A stretch of 45,038 bases of DNA from Planctomycetota bacterium (lineage in GTDB: Bacteria; Planctomycetota; Phycisphaerae; Phycisphaerales; UBA1924): positions 1 to 45,038 of the forward strand of contig JAGWZK010000023.1 of NCBI GenBank assembly GCA_018968885.1, in the 5' to 3' direction. Shown here piece by piece: positions 1-8,851 of the stretch. The notes below the pieces were generated by a model. That model searched no databases. It saw nothing but the letters and a program-made list of their open reading frames with translations, and was not told the DNA's origin. Each line of letters starts with the position of its first letter. Positions within the stretch are counted from its first letter, which is position 1. The translations under genes and the position numbers were made by a program.

Positions 1-1
1 A

Positions 2-274
2 AAGGATGTGACCGGGTGGCAAATGCAGGTTGCCACGTTGGTCAACCGGGGGGCTGTTGTCGACGCGGCGTTGGCTGTGGAGAGAGCCACAACCGCTCTC
101 CCGCCAGACGTTGTCCATGGTCTGGTGGGCATTATCGGGCCTGATCGCCTCACTGGTCCGCTCCTTGCTTCAAGCGTTCCAGGAAAGGCAGGCAAAACCG
201 TGCGGGACGTGCTGAGCCACAGCACTCATGAAGGGGTCCGCAGACTCGCCAATCCTGCTGTGGAAGAGAAGTGA
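2..274 (+). CDS. C-terminal part of an unidentified protein
   Basis: This frame is open from the first bases of the window to a TGA at 272-274, so it is probably the 3' end of a gene that begins outside. A GTG at position 8 could also be read as a start, but there is no room to see a ribosome site. The visible 90 or so residues are soluble-looking, with an alanine/valine-rich helix and a Gly-Lys-rich loop. I do not recognise the family. It lies 67 bp upstream of the ECF sigma gene on the same strand and could share its transcript. The frame may be real or fortuitous. Confidence 0.35.
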   Translation, partial: KDVTGWQMQVATLVNRGAVVDAALAVERATTALPPDVVHGLVGIIGPDRLTGPLLASSVPGKAGKTVRDVLSHSTHEGVRRLANPAVEEK

Positions 275-341
275 AAATGAATGACAAAACTACGGGCTGA
301 CGCTCCCAATCTCGCTTCTAGAGGAAGAAGGGTGTGAATTC

Positions 342-953
342 ATGAATACACATGAGGCAAACATGAAATCGAAGGCGTCATCCAGTGATTCGGGGTTCAA
401 CCAGCGACAATCTCTGTCCAATCCTGCTGAGATGATTCGAAATCTGAGCGAAACGATGTACGCCAATATGCGTGCGATCAGCGGCAGGTACATGCAGTCA
501 GAACGAGCCGATCACACGCTTTCGGCGACAGCCTTGGTGAATGAGGCGGTTGCCACCATGCTTGGCCCAGACAAACCGACCAATTTCAATAACCGCAATC
601 ACGTGTTGGCTGCCGCAGCATTGGCTATGCGTCGTGTGCTTGTCGATCACGCCCGAGCCCGTCTGACGTCAAAGCGGGGCGGTAGCAGGCGAAATCGCTG
701 GACGGATGTCGGGCAGGCGATATCTCGAGGCGAGGACCCCAGTTTGTTGCTGGAAATCAATGAAGCTTTGGAGCAACTCAAGATTGAGGATGTTCGCCAA
801 TCGGCGATTGCCGAGTACCTCCTGTTCGGTGGTCTTAAGCAGTCTGAAATTGCAGACTTGTTAGGTGTCAGTCTTGCTACGGTCGAAAAGGACTGGCGGG
901 AGGCCAAAGAGTTTCTGGCGACCAAGTTGAGTATTGACAGTGACCAGAATTGA
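342..953 (+). CDS. ECF-type RNA polymerase sigma factor (planctomycete type)
   Basis: A 203-residue extracytoplasmic-function sigma factor, the class that redirects RNA polymerase to a small regulon. Region 2 spans about residues 30-110, with the group signature 'SATALVNEA' and 'MRRVLVDHARARLTSKRGG'. Region 4 spans about 140-195 and carries a helix-turn-helix, 'LKQSEIADLLGVSLATVEKDWREAKEFL'-type, that reads the -35 element. These motifs are typical of the abundant planctomycete ECF family. Starts at 342 and at 363 (Met 8, preceded by GAGG) are both possible. No anti-sigma gene is adjacent. The next gene, 72 bp downstream, encodes a secreted dockerin-tagged protein that may be co-transcribed. 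Unlike the second ECF gene near 22 kb, this one is intact. Confidence 0.9.
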   Translation: MNTHEANMKSKASSSDSGFNQRQSLSNPAEMIRNLSETMYANMRAISGRYMQSERADHTLSATALVNEAVATMLGPDKPTNFNNRNHVLAAAALAMRRVLVDHARARLTSKRGGSRRNRWTDVGQAISRGEDPSLLLEINEALEQLKIEDVRQSAIAEYLLFGGLKQSEIADLLGVSLATVEKDWREAKEFLATKLSIDSDQN

Positions 954-1025
954 TGCTGTCGAACTCTCTCACGAGTCCTTGTGAAGAATCTTGCACTTGA
1001 TATGCTCTGGCATCGGGAGGAATGC

Positions 1026-2852
1026 ATGCCACGAGCAACTCAGTGGGTAGGTGCGCTTACGTGTGTGATCGGAACGGCCGCAGCGGCTATGGCGGCGGAT
1101 TGCCCACCACCAACGACGCCGGAAGTGTATTTTGTCACGCGCGTCGATTACTTCTTTGACGACGGGTCATTCAATCCTGCGAATCCCGATGGCTCAACCG
1201 CGCTAGGAGCCGGGATGGAAATGACGTGGACTGCTGATACGACACGGACACTCCCCTCTATTCCCTCCACCGCTCAGCGTCGATTGCGTTGTTCCGGTTT
1301 CGCCGCAGACAACAGCATCTCGGCTTTGGTGTCAACCACCACCGATGCAACCGCTGGCCTGGCGGAACCTCTCTACGCGGGAGGCGCGCAGACACTGGTC
1401 GTCGATGTCTATGTTCGAGGCCCAGTTGGAACGCCGTTCTTTGTCAACAAGCAGGTCGATGGCATTCTGATGGCGATCCGCAACCCCGGTGGCGGCACGG
1501 AAACAAATCTGCATGCCTATTACCAGGGGCAGTTGTGGAATGGCCCACAAACACGGATCATCGATGACAACCCGCCGATGTTGATCGGCAACACGTCATC
1601 AGCCACTCCTCCCGGTGGACCCGCCGAGTACAAGTACGCCACCACTGTCACGGTCAATCTCGGTGGCCACGCGTTTCATCCCGGTTTCTGCTTCTTTGGG
1701 TGTCCGACGTATCGATATCAGACCGAAGCTACAGCGTCGCTGAGTCTTACTGCGGGCATCGGTGCTCCACCTTGTTCTGGAAAGCTGACGGCCCCGATCT
1801 GGACCACCAACTGCGTCGCAGGGTCTTCGGGCGTAGGCCGCGGCTTTCGTGTTCATGCAGAGATGTCTGGGGCCGGAGCAACTGGATGTTCGTGTTGCGA
1901 GTATCGACAGTATGTGCGTCGATCCCAAGTCTCGCAGAACATCGTGTTCCAAGTGCTGAGCGCAACGGCACGTGTTTTGTACCGAACCGAGAATCTCGAT
2001 GGATACGAACAGTCTTGCGACGGGTGGGTGCAGGACAATGGATACAGCCACAACACGATTCCAAGCACTGCATACCCCGGGTACGGTCATAGATCCAGCC
2101 CGGACAAGCCGACGGACAGATACTCGGGTGGATCGGATCGCGCAACTTCGTGCACATATGACGGCAGCGATTTTCCCTCATCTCCGCTCAGCTCCAAGTT
2201 TTACGTCGAGTTCGAGGGCCGCATCGTCGCCAAGGCCAACTGCGGCGGCAATGGCAATCAGGAGACAATCGTCGATCGCAAACGTTGGACGTTTTGCTGC
2301 GAAAGCACCGACAATGGAGCGCAAGAGTGCTCAATGCCTCGAATCGACGCGATCGATTGTGTCTCACGGTCGGATCGATCAGAGATCGCAAACCGCGACA
2401 TGTACGTGCAGTTCGGCAGGCAAGATGATCTCGTCGTTGGTGTTGTGTCTCTCGGTGCGATGCAGGGCGAAGCTATTCCGAGCGCAAACCTGGGAGTTAC
2501 AATCGACGGCACACTAGTTGATACCGCTGAAGATGTTACTCTTGGCCTCACAAGCAACGACTATTCAGCATTTGCCGAAAAGTTCATTGCTTTCCGCAGC
2601 AACTGCGTCCCAGCATCCATTCCAGTACGAATCTCTTTCGGAGGTGAGGAAGTCATAGTTGTTGTTGACACATCCGCAATCAGTACCATGACCGCTGACT
2701 TCAACGCCGACACGGTTGTCGATCTCTTTGACTACCTTGACTTCGTCAGTGTGTTCGCTGCTGGAACGATCGAAGCGGATTTCAACGGCGACACAGTCGT
2801 CGACTTCTTTGACTATCTGGACTTTGTGGCTGCGTTCAGCGGCGGATGTTGA
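1026..2852 (+). CDS. secreted Cys-rich protein with C-terminal dockerin-like 'GC' tag
   Basis: A 608-residue exported protein of unknown function. I chose ATG 1026 because GGGAGG lies five bases upstream and a clean signal peptide ending near 'AAAMAADC' follows; an upstream GTG (981) and ATG (1002) lack this. The body is beta-rich with several Cys clusters ('GCSCCEY', 'TFCCES') that suggest disulfides. Residues 557-608 are two copies of an EF-hand-like segment, 'DFNADTVVDLFDYLDF' and 'DFNGDTVVDFFDYLDF', ending in 'GGC'. This resembles the GC-type dockerin tag seen in Phycisphaerae, proposed for surface attachment. The same tag recurs in the proteins at 4846 and 21334. The gene follows the ECF sigma gene and ends on a strong hairpin. 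Confidence 0.8.
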   Translation: MPRATQWVGALTCVIGTAAAAMAADCPPPTTPEVYFVTRVDYFFDDGSFNPANPDGSTALGAGMEMTWTADTTRTLPSIPSTAQRRLRCSGFAADNSISALVSTTTDATAGLAEPLYAGGAQTLVVDVYVRGPVGTPFFVNKQVDGILMAIRNPGGGTETNLHAYYQGQLWNGPQTRIIDDNPPMLIGNTSSATPPGGPAEYKYATTVTVNLGGHAFHPGFCFFGCPTYRYQTEATASLSLTAGIGAPPCSGKLTAPIWTTNCVAGSSGVGRGFRVHAEMSGAGATGCSCCEYRQYVRRSQVSQNIVFQVLSATARVLYRTENLDGYEQSCDGWVQDNGYSHNTIPSTAYPGYGHRSSPDKPTDRYSGGSDRATSCTYDGSDFPSSPLSSKFYVEFEGRIVAKANCGGNGNQETIVDRKRWTFCCESTDNGAQECSMPRIDAIDCVSRSDRSEIANRDMYVQFGRQDDLVVGVVSLGAMQGEAIPSANLGVTIDGTLVDTAEDVTLGLTSNDYSAFAEKFIAFRSNCVPASIPVRISFGGEEVIVVVDTSAISTMTADFNADTVVDLFDYLDFVSVFAAGTIEADFNGDTVVDFFDYLDFVAAFSGGC

Positions 2853-2889
2853 GGGTCAGAATTCACGGGATCGTGAATTCTGAACCCTC
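2851..2889. terminator. long bidirectional terminator hairpin
   Basis: The left arm GAGGGTCAGAATTCACG and right arm CGTGAATTCTGAACCCTC pair over about 17 bp with a single-base bulge and a 4-base loop (GGAT). It lies between two converging genes, one ending at 2852 and the other at 2913, so it probably stops transcription from both sides. It even includes the last bases of the upstream stop codon. Confidence 0.75.
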
Positions 2890-2912
2890 AGCACGGTACT
2901 GCGCGTGGCGAT

Positions 2913-3788
2913 TCATTCACGAGAAACGGGATTTGCATCTGGTTCGTCGGCATCAAGAAACCCGTTGATGAACCAGATTGAGCGAACCGTTGCAACCTGC
3001 GTTCTCGTCAATACTGGCTCGGCTTCTCGAAGTGCCAAAGTGCGAATCTCATGACTCCACGCATTCTCCGGCGATTGCAAAATAGTGTTCCAATGCGTTT
3101 TCGCAAACGAAGCCATCGCGTCGACAAGGCGTTTCTGCTGCTGGTCGCTCATGAGAACTGAACACTCGAAGTCCAGCATCAATACACCCGCCCAGATCCG
3201 CTGTGCTGACGCGACTTGTGACAATGCAAGCTTGCCGCGTTGATCCTCGGTCAGGCGCGCCTCCTTTGCTGCTTGATCGATACCGGGGAGTCCTTGCTGT
3301 GAGTGTTTGACAAGATCGATGTCAATTGCTGAAAGAGACTGGTAGGTGCGTAGCAGCTCCTCGGAAGTCGCAGGCATTTCCGAGGAACGCGCAGAACGCG
3401 AGAGTGCTTGGGCCGCCACTTCTTGGTTTGTGTGTTCCAATCCAACGATATCGCGAATGGAGTCAAGGGCGCTGAGAAAACGCTGCTGCATCAGGATTCG
3501 AATGCGCAGTTGCGTCTGTTCGTTGAAGTCAAGATCAGTCAGGTGTTCCGGTTCCGCATCTGTTGAGCTATTGCGGCTCTGTAGGCCGTCGACGAAACTT
3601 CCATCTGTACCGGTTGTGTGCTCGGAAATCAGCGGCAAAGCGGTTCGATCGACCCCCTGTGGAAGCAGCGTCGGTTGGGACTGCAACAAAACACTTGTAC
3701 CGAGTTCACGACAGGGTACGGCAACCCCCTGTGTCAATGCGGGCAAGAGTGCTAGGACGATGCCAATGGGGAGAATTGGTTGTTTCAT
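2913..3788 (-). CDS. secreted helical protein of unknown function
   Basis: A 291-residue protein starting at the ATG complementary to 3786-3788, with GGAG six bases upstream and a signal peptide ('MKQPILPIGIVLALLPALTQG'-like, cleavage near residue 22-25). A longer open frame upstream to 4178 overlaps the protease gene and is not credible. The mature part is mainly helical, with Gln/Leu/Ala-rich stretches and the segment 'LTEDQRGKLALSQVASAQRIW'-like near residues 165-185; no catalytic motif is evident. I do not recognise the family. It follows the trypsin-like protease gene by 50 bp on the same strand, so the two probably form an operon. It could be a periplasmic partner or substrate of that protease, which is inference only. 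Confidence 0.7.
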   Translation of the reverse strand: MKQPILPIGIVLALLPALTQGVAVPCRELGTSVLLQSQPTLLPQGVDRTALPLISEHTTGTDGSFVDGLQSRNSSTDAEPEHLTDLDFNEQTQLRIRILMQQRFLSALDSIRDIVGLEHTNQEVAAQALSRSARSSEMPATSEELLRTYQSLSAIDIDLVKHSQQGLPGIDQAAKEARLTEDQRGKLALSQVASAQRIWAGVLMLDFECSVLMSDQQQKRLVDAMASFAKTHWNTILQSPENAWSHEIRTLALREAEPVLTRTQVATVRSIWFINGFLDADEPDANPVSRE

Positions 3789-3838
3789 TCGTGTCTCCAG
3801 TGTCTTGTGTCTGTTCTGTCGAGTGATGGATCGAAGTT

Positions 3839-4645
3839 TCACGGATTGGCGGCGACCCACGCGCGGAGTTCGTTCAGTGGCACACTGGACAGTCTGAAGC
3901 CGCGCATGCGGTTCGTCGCGACCGAAGACCGAATGCCATTGAAAACACCCACGACCTTCCCGTTCGCGGCACCGCCTCTGGCGATCGCCGGACCGCCACT
4001 TGCGCCACCAGACACAGATGCAACAGAATCGCTGACGCTTGCGGAGCTGTAAAACTGATGCCAACCGCGAAATGTCTGCATCCAAGATGTCGTGTTGTAG
4101 GCTCGAAAAGATATCTTTCGTGGAAGCGAATTGCCCGAGCTGTACTTGTATCCGTAGACGGTCACATCCATCGTCCATTCATTTGGCCACTCCGCGGTCG
4201 ACGCAAAGCCACCAGTGCGAGCTGCAAGATCACGATTGAGGCGGATGACGCCAGCGTCTCGATCGCGGTCTTCGTTGTTGAAAAAGGGCATGCTGATCCA
4301 CCAGCTCGTGGCATTTGCCGAGCCGAACGGCGACGACCGATCGCGTGCTCCGGGGGTGAACATGATCGTCACGGGCTTCCATTCTGATTCCGGGCGTCCG
4401 GCCCACTTTGCCTCATAGTCGAACAGAGCATGAGCTGCCGTGAGCACATGGCGTCTACCAATGAGTACTCCGGATCCAACCTTGATCTGCCCGTTTCTGT
4501 AGAAAGCGTGCAGTGATCCAACGTACTTCGCTGGGGCCGAATTTGGATCGGAACTGCTCCACTGCTGAGCGAGTGCAGGTGAATGCAATGCAAGTTGGGG
4601 GAAAAGGCCAGCGCAGACCACCAATAGAGATACGCGATTGAGCAT
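3839..4645 (-). CDS. secreted trypsin-like (V8/S1-type) serine protease
   Basis: A 268-residue exported protease starting at the ATG complementary to 4643-4645, preceded by AAAGGAG at six bases. A signal peptide ends near 'SPALAQ' (residues 1-28). The chymotrypsin-fold triad is visible: His72 in 'VLTAAHAL', Asp130 in 'DRDAGVIRL' and Ser216 in 'GGASGGPA'. This pattern fits glutamyl-endopeptidase/V8-like enzymes. It should cleave proteins outside the cytoplasm; specificity cannot be read from the sequence. It forms a probable two-gene operon with the secreted helical protein downstream and faces the subtilase gene across a shared upstream region of 200 bp. Confidence 0.88.
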   Translation of the reverse strand: MLNRVSLLVVCAGLFPQLALHSPALAQQWSSSDPNSAPAKYVGSLHAFYRNGQIKVGSGVLIGRRHVLTAAHALFDYEAKWAGRPESEWKPVTIMFTPGARDRSSPFGSANATSWWISMPFFNNEDRDRDAGVIRLNRDLAARTGGFASTAEWPNEWTMDVTVYGYKYSSGNSLPRKISFRAYNTTSWMQTFRGWHQFYSSASVSDSVASVSGGASGGPAIARGGAANGKVVGVFNGIRSSVATNRMRGFRLSSVPLNELRAWVAANP

Positions 4646-4845
4646 GTTTACTCCTTTCAAGGGGCGTCGAGCGATGTACGTAACCGCTCTCTTCATCCAG
4701 AAGCGGGATATGTCTGGCTCGACCGTACCAGAGGAGTCACATTTTGATCAGCTCGATTACGTGGAACGTCCTTCATTCTCGCTTTCAGGAGTGAGCCGCA
4801 GTGCCCTCCTGTTGCAGGGGCTGCGAGCATTCCCTGGAGGTTTCC
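4646..4845. promoter_or_regulatory. divergent promoter region of two secreted protease genes
   Basis: These 200 bp separate the divergently transcribed V8-like protease and subtilase genes and should hold both promoters. The ribosome sites AAAGGAG (minus) and GGAGG (4836-4840, plus) are clear. I could not identify convincing -35/-10 boxes, and no symmetric operator stands out. Confidence 0.4.
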
Positions 4846-7800
4846 ATGAAGCGCATCCGTATTCCCTCGTCCCTCTGTGGTTCCGCACGCACACCCATCG
4901 CAGCTTCGCTGTCGGCCTTCACACTGTTCGTTTGTTGCGGCGCTGCAGCGGTGGCGGCACCAAGCCGATCCGTAGAGAATCCGATGGGATGCAACGCGAC
5001 GGTTGCGCGGTCTCAGGATCGTGAAATCCAGGTTCACAACCGTCACATCATGCAACTGCAACCGGGCTGGACCTTTGTGGAGTTGCGCGGCAACAACACT
5101 GTGGTGCTCCGGAACATCGCATCCGGCGTGGAGGCTGCTGTTGGTCTCCCCGATGAGGCGTTGTCGATTCGCCCCATGTTCGACGACTTCCAGGATGCTG
5201 CGGCCGCAGCAACTGCGGGCTTAGATCGGTTTGTCTTCGTGGAATGGAAGTCCGACCAACCCGCCTGGGTTGCTTCGCAGGTCCAGCGAGAAAATAGCGA
5301 TGTGATCGCACACTTCGCGCCTCCGGGAAGGGTGCGTCCTCAAACGCTTCCTGATCCGCTCCGTCAGGGGCAATGGCATCTGGCGAACCACGGTGGGGGA
5401 GTCCCCATGTTTCGTGAATCGAGCGGAAGTGGCTTCGGCGTTCCCGGGGCTGACATCGGTATGACTGAGGCGACCCAGGTCAGTTCCGGATCATTTACAA
5501 CCTGGGTGGCTGTGCTGGACACGGGTGTTCATCCTGAACACGTGGAGCTATCGTCAAAGATCATGAGTCGTCGTAGTTTCGTATGGGGGGAAGATCCCAG
5601 TAATGCCAATGACGACGTTGGACACGGCACTCACGTCGCAGGGATCATCGCTGCTTCCACCAACAACGGAGCTGGAGTCGCAAGCCCCGCTCATGACTGC
5701 AGACTTGTGATCGGAAGGGTGCTTGGCGCGAACGGGGGCACGTTTGATGCGGTTGCACAAGGGTTGGTGTGGGCGGCGGACATGCAGTATGTTCGGGTCA
5801 TCAACATGAGCTTTGGTGCCGACAATTACTCGGGAGATCCGAGCACGGATGCCGCGATCGCCTACGCAAACGCCCGTGGAAAGGTCCTCATTGCCTCAGC
5901 AGGTAATGCCCAAGGCTTCTTTTCGGATGTGGGCTATCCCGCAAGAAATCCCATGGTTATCTCAGTGGGATCAACCGATGCGCGTGATCGCCTTTCGTAT
6001 TACTCCGATGGCGGTCCCAGTCTCAGTTTGTCCGCGCCTGGAGAGTTCATTCTCTCCACAGCCATCGGCGATGGGGGCGAACCCACTTACGCCTACATGA
6101 GTGGAACCAGCATGGCAAGCCCTGTAGTCGCCGCCGCTGCCGCCGTGGTCTGCAGTCAAGACCCGACTGCAACGCCCGCGCAGGTGCGACAGGTGCTGGA
6201 AAGCTCCGCCGCCGATCGCGGGCTGCCTGGCCGGGACAGTCAGTTTGGCAGCGGTCGAGTCAGTCTTTCTCGCGCTGTGGGGCGAGGGCCAACCTGCGTC
6301 GCGGATTTCGATCGAGATGGTGTTCTGTCTATGTTTGACTACCTGGATTTCGTCAACTGTTTTGCGACCGGCGGATGCGATGGCGTCGCAGATGTGAATC
6401 TTGATGGAGAGGTTGATCTTTTCGATTACCTTGACTTCGCACAGCGATTTGTCTCAGGTTGCGAGCTGGACGCACCGCAGGGACTTCTGGTCGATGATGT
6501 TCGAAACGACGACGAGCAGGATTTCAGCGTCGAACCATCTGTATCCCTGGCTTGGTATGAGCCCAACGTCCGAGTTGAAGGCTACCGGGTGTTTGTCGCA
6601 ACTGACCCACAGCGATCCAATTGGCAGCTCGCGAGTATCCTGCCGGGATCGACCAGCTCGACGTCGACCTATTACTCCTTTGGCAAGCCTGGCGGTTTGC
6701 CGTATGGCGCACCGTTTGCAATTCGATTGCAGTCTTTTCTTGGGGATGAAAACTCCCCTTGGTCTGCGCCGGTCGAAATTCCTGAACAGATGAATCCCTG
6801 TCCTCCCCGGCCATCCACAGTTGCTGGACAGTTGCTGGCAAACGGTGATCTGCACGTCTCTTGGTCTGGAGCGTTTTCAACTGGAACCAGCTACCTGGTC
6901 CGCTGGTGGCCTGATCACCCCGCCATTCCAGCCGAGGAGTACGCCGCCGGTTGGTATGAAGGACAACGGCAAGTGGTGTCCGCAACCTCCGCCGTATTCA
7001 GCGCATCAGAGATTCGCAGCGAGCTGCAGGCCTATGGATTCAGTGACACTGACAGTGTGCCAATTCAGATTCGCGTTGTTCCGTTCACGAATTGGGATCA
7101 AGCACCTCTGATGGGTGGCGTCTTTGCGCCTCCCTGTGACACTGCATCGCGCTCTGAGTTGCTCGCAATGTCGATTCCTGGATGCTTGAATGCTCCGGCC
7201 AATCATCGCATCGACTTTGTTGGATCAACCGAAATCTGCACGGCATGGACAGACGTTTCGAATTGCGAGACCGACTACGAATTCCAACAGTCTCGGTGGG
7301 ATGGCTCGTCTTGGTCGTCTTGGGAAGGTGGTTACGCTCCGCCGGACTTGAATGGACTGTGTTTCACTGGACTCGATTCAGCCACTACTTATCGCTTCCG
7401 CGTTCGCGCCGTTGGAGAATTGCAGGATTCACCGTGGTCTGCCACCGTTCAGGCAACCACCGGCGCAGCGTGCTTGCAGCCTCCAGCTTCGTTCAGGGTT
7501 TCACAGGTTGCTGGAAACCAAGTGTGCTTCCTTTGGCAGGACACTTCCAGTTGCGAATCTCAGTTCCGAATTGAGCAGTCAGTGTGGAACGGTTCCAGTT
7601 GGAGTGCCTGGACGCACGGAGAAAACGTGCCACCGAATCGCGGCGACGCTTGCCGAACTGGTTTGGCCTATGCGACACAATACAGGTTCCGCATACGAGC
7701 AGAGGATGGCACCCGCATCTCTGCTTGGAGCAGCGAGATTGTCGCAACAACTGGAGCGGACTGCATTCAGGCTCCGACGAACTTCCGGGTCACATCGACC

Positions 7801-8367
7801 GGCTGCGGCAGCGTATCACTCGCCTGGAACGACACATCCTCGTGCGAAACACGCTTTGTGATCGAGCAGTCGCAATGGAATGGTACATCGTGGGGTGCGT
7901 GGGTCCATGGAGAGAACGTGCCCGCCAATCTGGGAGCGGCGGTTCGTGATGGGCAAGGTACCTATCCAATCGTGGCCGACGGAATCTACAAGTTCCGGAT
8001 TCGAGCCGAGATCGAAGGTCAGCGAGCCTCGGCGTGGTCAAACGAAACATCGCAAGCCACGGCAACTCCCTCGTGCCTTCGTGCCCCGACAAGTGTGCGG
8101 GCTGGGACAGTGACGAGTGCGTCAGTTCAACTGCTGTGGAACGACAACTCATCCTGCGAAACTCAGCAGCAGATCGAGCAACGCCGCTTGCAAAGCAACG
8201 GCACGTGGACGGGATGGACGCTGGGCGAAAATGTTCCGGCCAGTCGGGAGAATGCCGTTCGAGATGGATTGACTGCAAACACGACCTATCAGTTCAGGGT
8301 ACTCGCAGACCAGGGCTCTTGTGAGTCGCCCCGATCGAATGTTGTCGAAGTCCGCACGGCGCGTTGA
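4846..8367 (+). CDS. subtilisin-family protease with internal dockerin-like tag and six FnIII-like modules
   Basis: A 1173-residue secreted S8 peptidase. ATG 4846 has GGAGG five bases upstream and a long signal peptide ending near 'AAAVAAPS'. The triad is Asp225 ('AVLDTG'), His260 ('GHGTHVAG') and Ser422 ('GTSMASP'), with 'SAGNAQG' for the oxyanion Asn. Residues 485-540 hold two EF-hand-like 'FDYLDF' segments, the same tag that ends the proteins at 1026 and 21334, but here internal. Two FnIII-like modules (about 546-645 and 650-765) follow. Then come four closely similar modules beginning at Cys780, Cys876, Cys973 and Cys1077, each starting 'C(L/I)xxPxxxR' with an 'SCE' motif. These modules may bind polymers or cell walls. 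The protein probably acts at the cell surface or outside. Confidence 0.93.
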   Translation: MKRIRIPSSLCGSARTPIAASLSAFTLFVCCGAAAVAAPSRSVENPMGCNATVARSQDREIQVHNRHIMQLQPGWTFVELRGNNTVVLRNIASGVEAAVGLPDEALSIRPMFDDFQDAAAAATAGLDRFVFVEWKSDQPAWVASQVQRENSDVIAHFAPPGRVRPQTLPDPLRQGQWHLANHGGGVPMFRESSGSGFGVPGADIGMTEATQVSSGSFTTWVAVLDTGVHPEHVELSSKIMSRRSFVWGEDPSNANDDVGHGTHVAGIIAASTNNGAGVASPAHDCRLVIGRVLGANGGTFDAVAQGLVWAADMQYVRVINMSFGADNYSGDPSTDAAIAYANARGKVLIASAGNAQGFFSDVGYPARNPMVISVGSTDARDRLSYYSDGGPSLSLSAPGEFILSTAIGDGGEPTYAYMSGTSMASPVVAAAAAVVCSQDPTATPAQVRQVLESSAADRGLPGRDSQFGSGRVSLSRAVGRGPTCVADFDRDGVLSMFDYLDFVNCFATGGCDGVADVNLDGEVDLFDYLDFAQRFVSGCELDAPQGLLVDDVRNDDEQDFSVEPSVSLAWYEPNVRVEGYRVFVATDPQRSNWQLASILPGSTSSTSTYYSFGKPGGLPYGAPFAIRLQSFLGDENSPWSAPVEIPEQMNPCPPRPSTVAGQLLANGDLHVSWSGAFSTGTSYLVRWWPDHPAIPAEEYAAGWYEGQRQVVSATSAVFSASEIRSELQAYGFSDTDSVPIQIRVVPFTNWDQAPLMGGVFAPPCDTASRSELLAMSIPGCLNAPANHRIDFVGSTEICTAWTDVSNCETDYEFQQSRWDGSSWSSWEGGYAPPDLNGLCFTGLDSATTYRFRVRAVGELQDSPWSATVQATTGAACLQPPASFRVSQVAGNQVCFLWQDTSSCESQFRIEQSVWNGSSWSAWTHGENVPPNRGDACRTGLAYATQYRFRIRAEDGTRISAWSSEIVATTGADCIQAPTNFRVTSTGCGSVSLAWNDTSSCETRFVIEQSQWNGTSWGAWVHGENVPANLGAAVRDGQGTYPIVADGIYKFRIRAEIEGQRASAWSNETSQATATPSCLRAPTSVRAGTVTSASVQLLWNDNSSCETQQQIEQRRLQSNGTWTGWTLGENVPASRENAVRDGLTANTTYQFRVLADQGSCESPRSNVVEVRTAR

Positions 8368-8400
8368 GAACTGAGCGACATCAACATGTGGGAATCGCGC

Positions 8401-8426
8401 GGCGGGTGCTTGAATGGGCACCCGCC
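8401..8426 (+). terminator. rho-independent-type terminator after the subtilase gene
   Basis: GGCGGGTGC and GCACCCGCC pair perfectly over 9 bp around an 8-base loop and are followed by GTTGCTTTTGT. It lies 33 bp past the subtilase stop codon. Confidence 0.75.
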
Positions 8427-8608
8427 GTTGCTTTTGTCGTGCATGTCGACGAATGAGGAGGCGACAACAGCGATGAGGAAAGATCCGTGAGGATGGGTAC
8501 ACCATAGATGCAGGGTGACAATCCCGCGCGGCTTGGCGCAACGTGGCGCGAAGTTCAATCGTCAGCATGCAAGTGGCGTTCTCGCAAGGACTTCCGTACA
8601 CTCACGAT

Positions 8609-8851
8609 ATGAGTGGCATCGGCAGTTCCATGCGTCAGCAACTCAGATCGAGCGTGAAATCGCGCTACCGGATTTCGCGAGAGTCGGGCATTGCACAAAG
8701 CCAGATCTCTCGATTTCTAAAGGGCGAGAGCACCATCACGATCGACACCGCCGATCGACTTGCTGACGCGATGGGATTCCGAATCCGCTTGGTCAAACAG
8801 TCCGAGCGACGGAAGGGCACGGGGTCACATGGGACGCAAGCAGAGAAGTAA
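8609..8851 (+). CDS. small XRE-like helix-turn-helix protein next to the integrase
   Basis: An 80-residue DNA-binding protein. The frame is open further upstream, but Met at 8609 precedes the conserved part; no strong Shine-Dalgarno site decides the start. Residues 14-58 form an XRE-type HTH ('SGIAQSQISRFLKGESTITIDTADRLADAMG'-like). Its last 23 bases overlap the start of the integrase gene in another frame, indicating translational coupling. In integrated elements such proteins act as repressors or as directionality factors for excision. It could control the integrase promoter, though no operator is evident. Confidence 0.75.
   Translation: MSGIGSSMRQQLRSSVKSRYRISRESGIAQSQISRFLKGESTITIDTADRLADAMGFRIRLVKQSERRKGTGSHGTQAEK

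Noticed and set aside
1..8600. Second tRNA-Gly-like att copy at the left end of the putative element
   Set aside because: I found no segment matching the tRNA 3' end in this stretch by eye.
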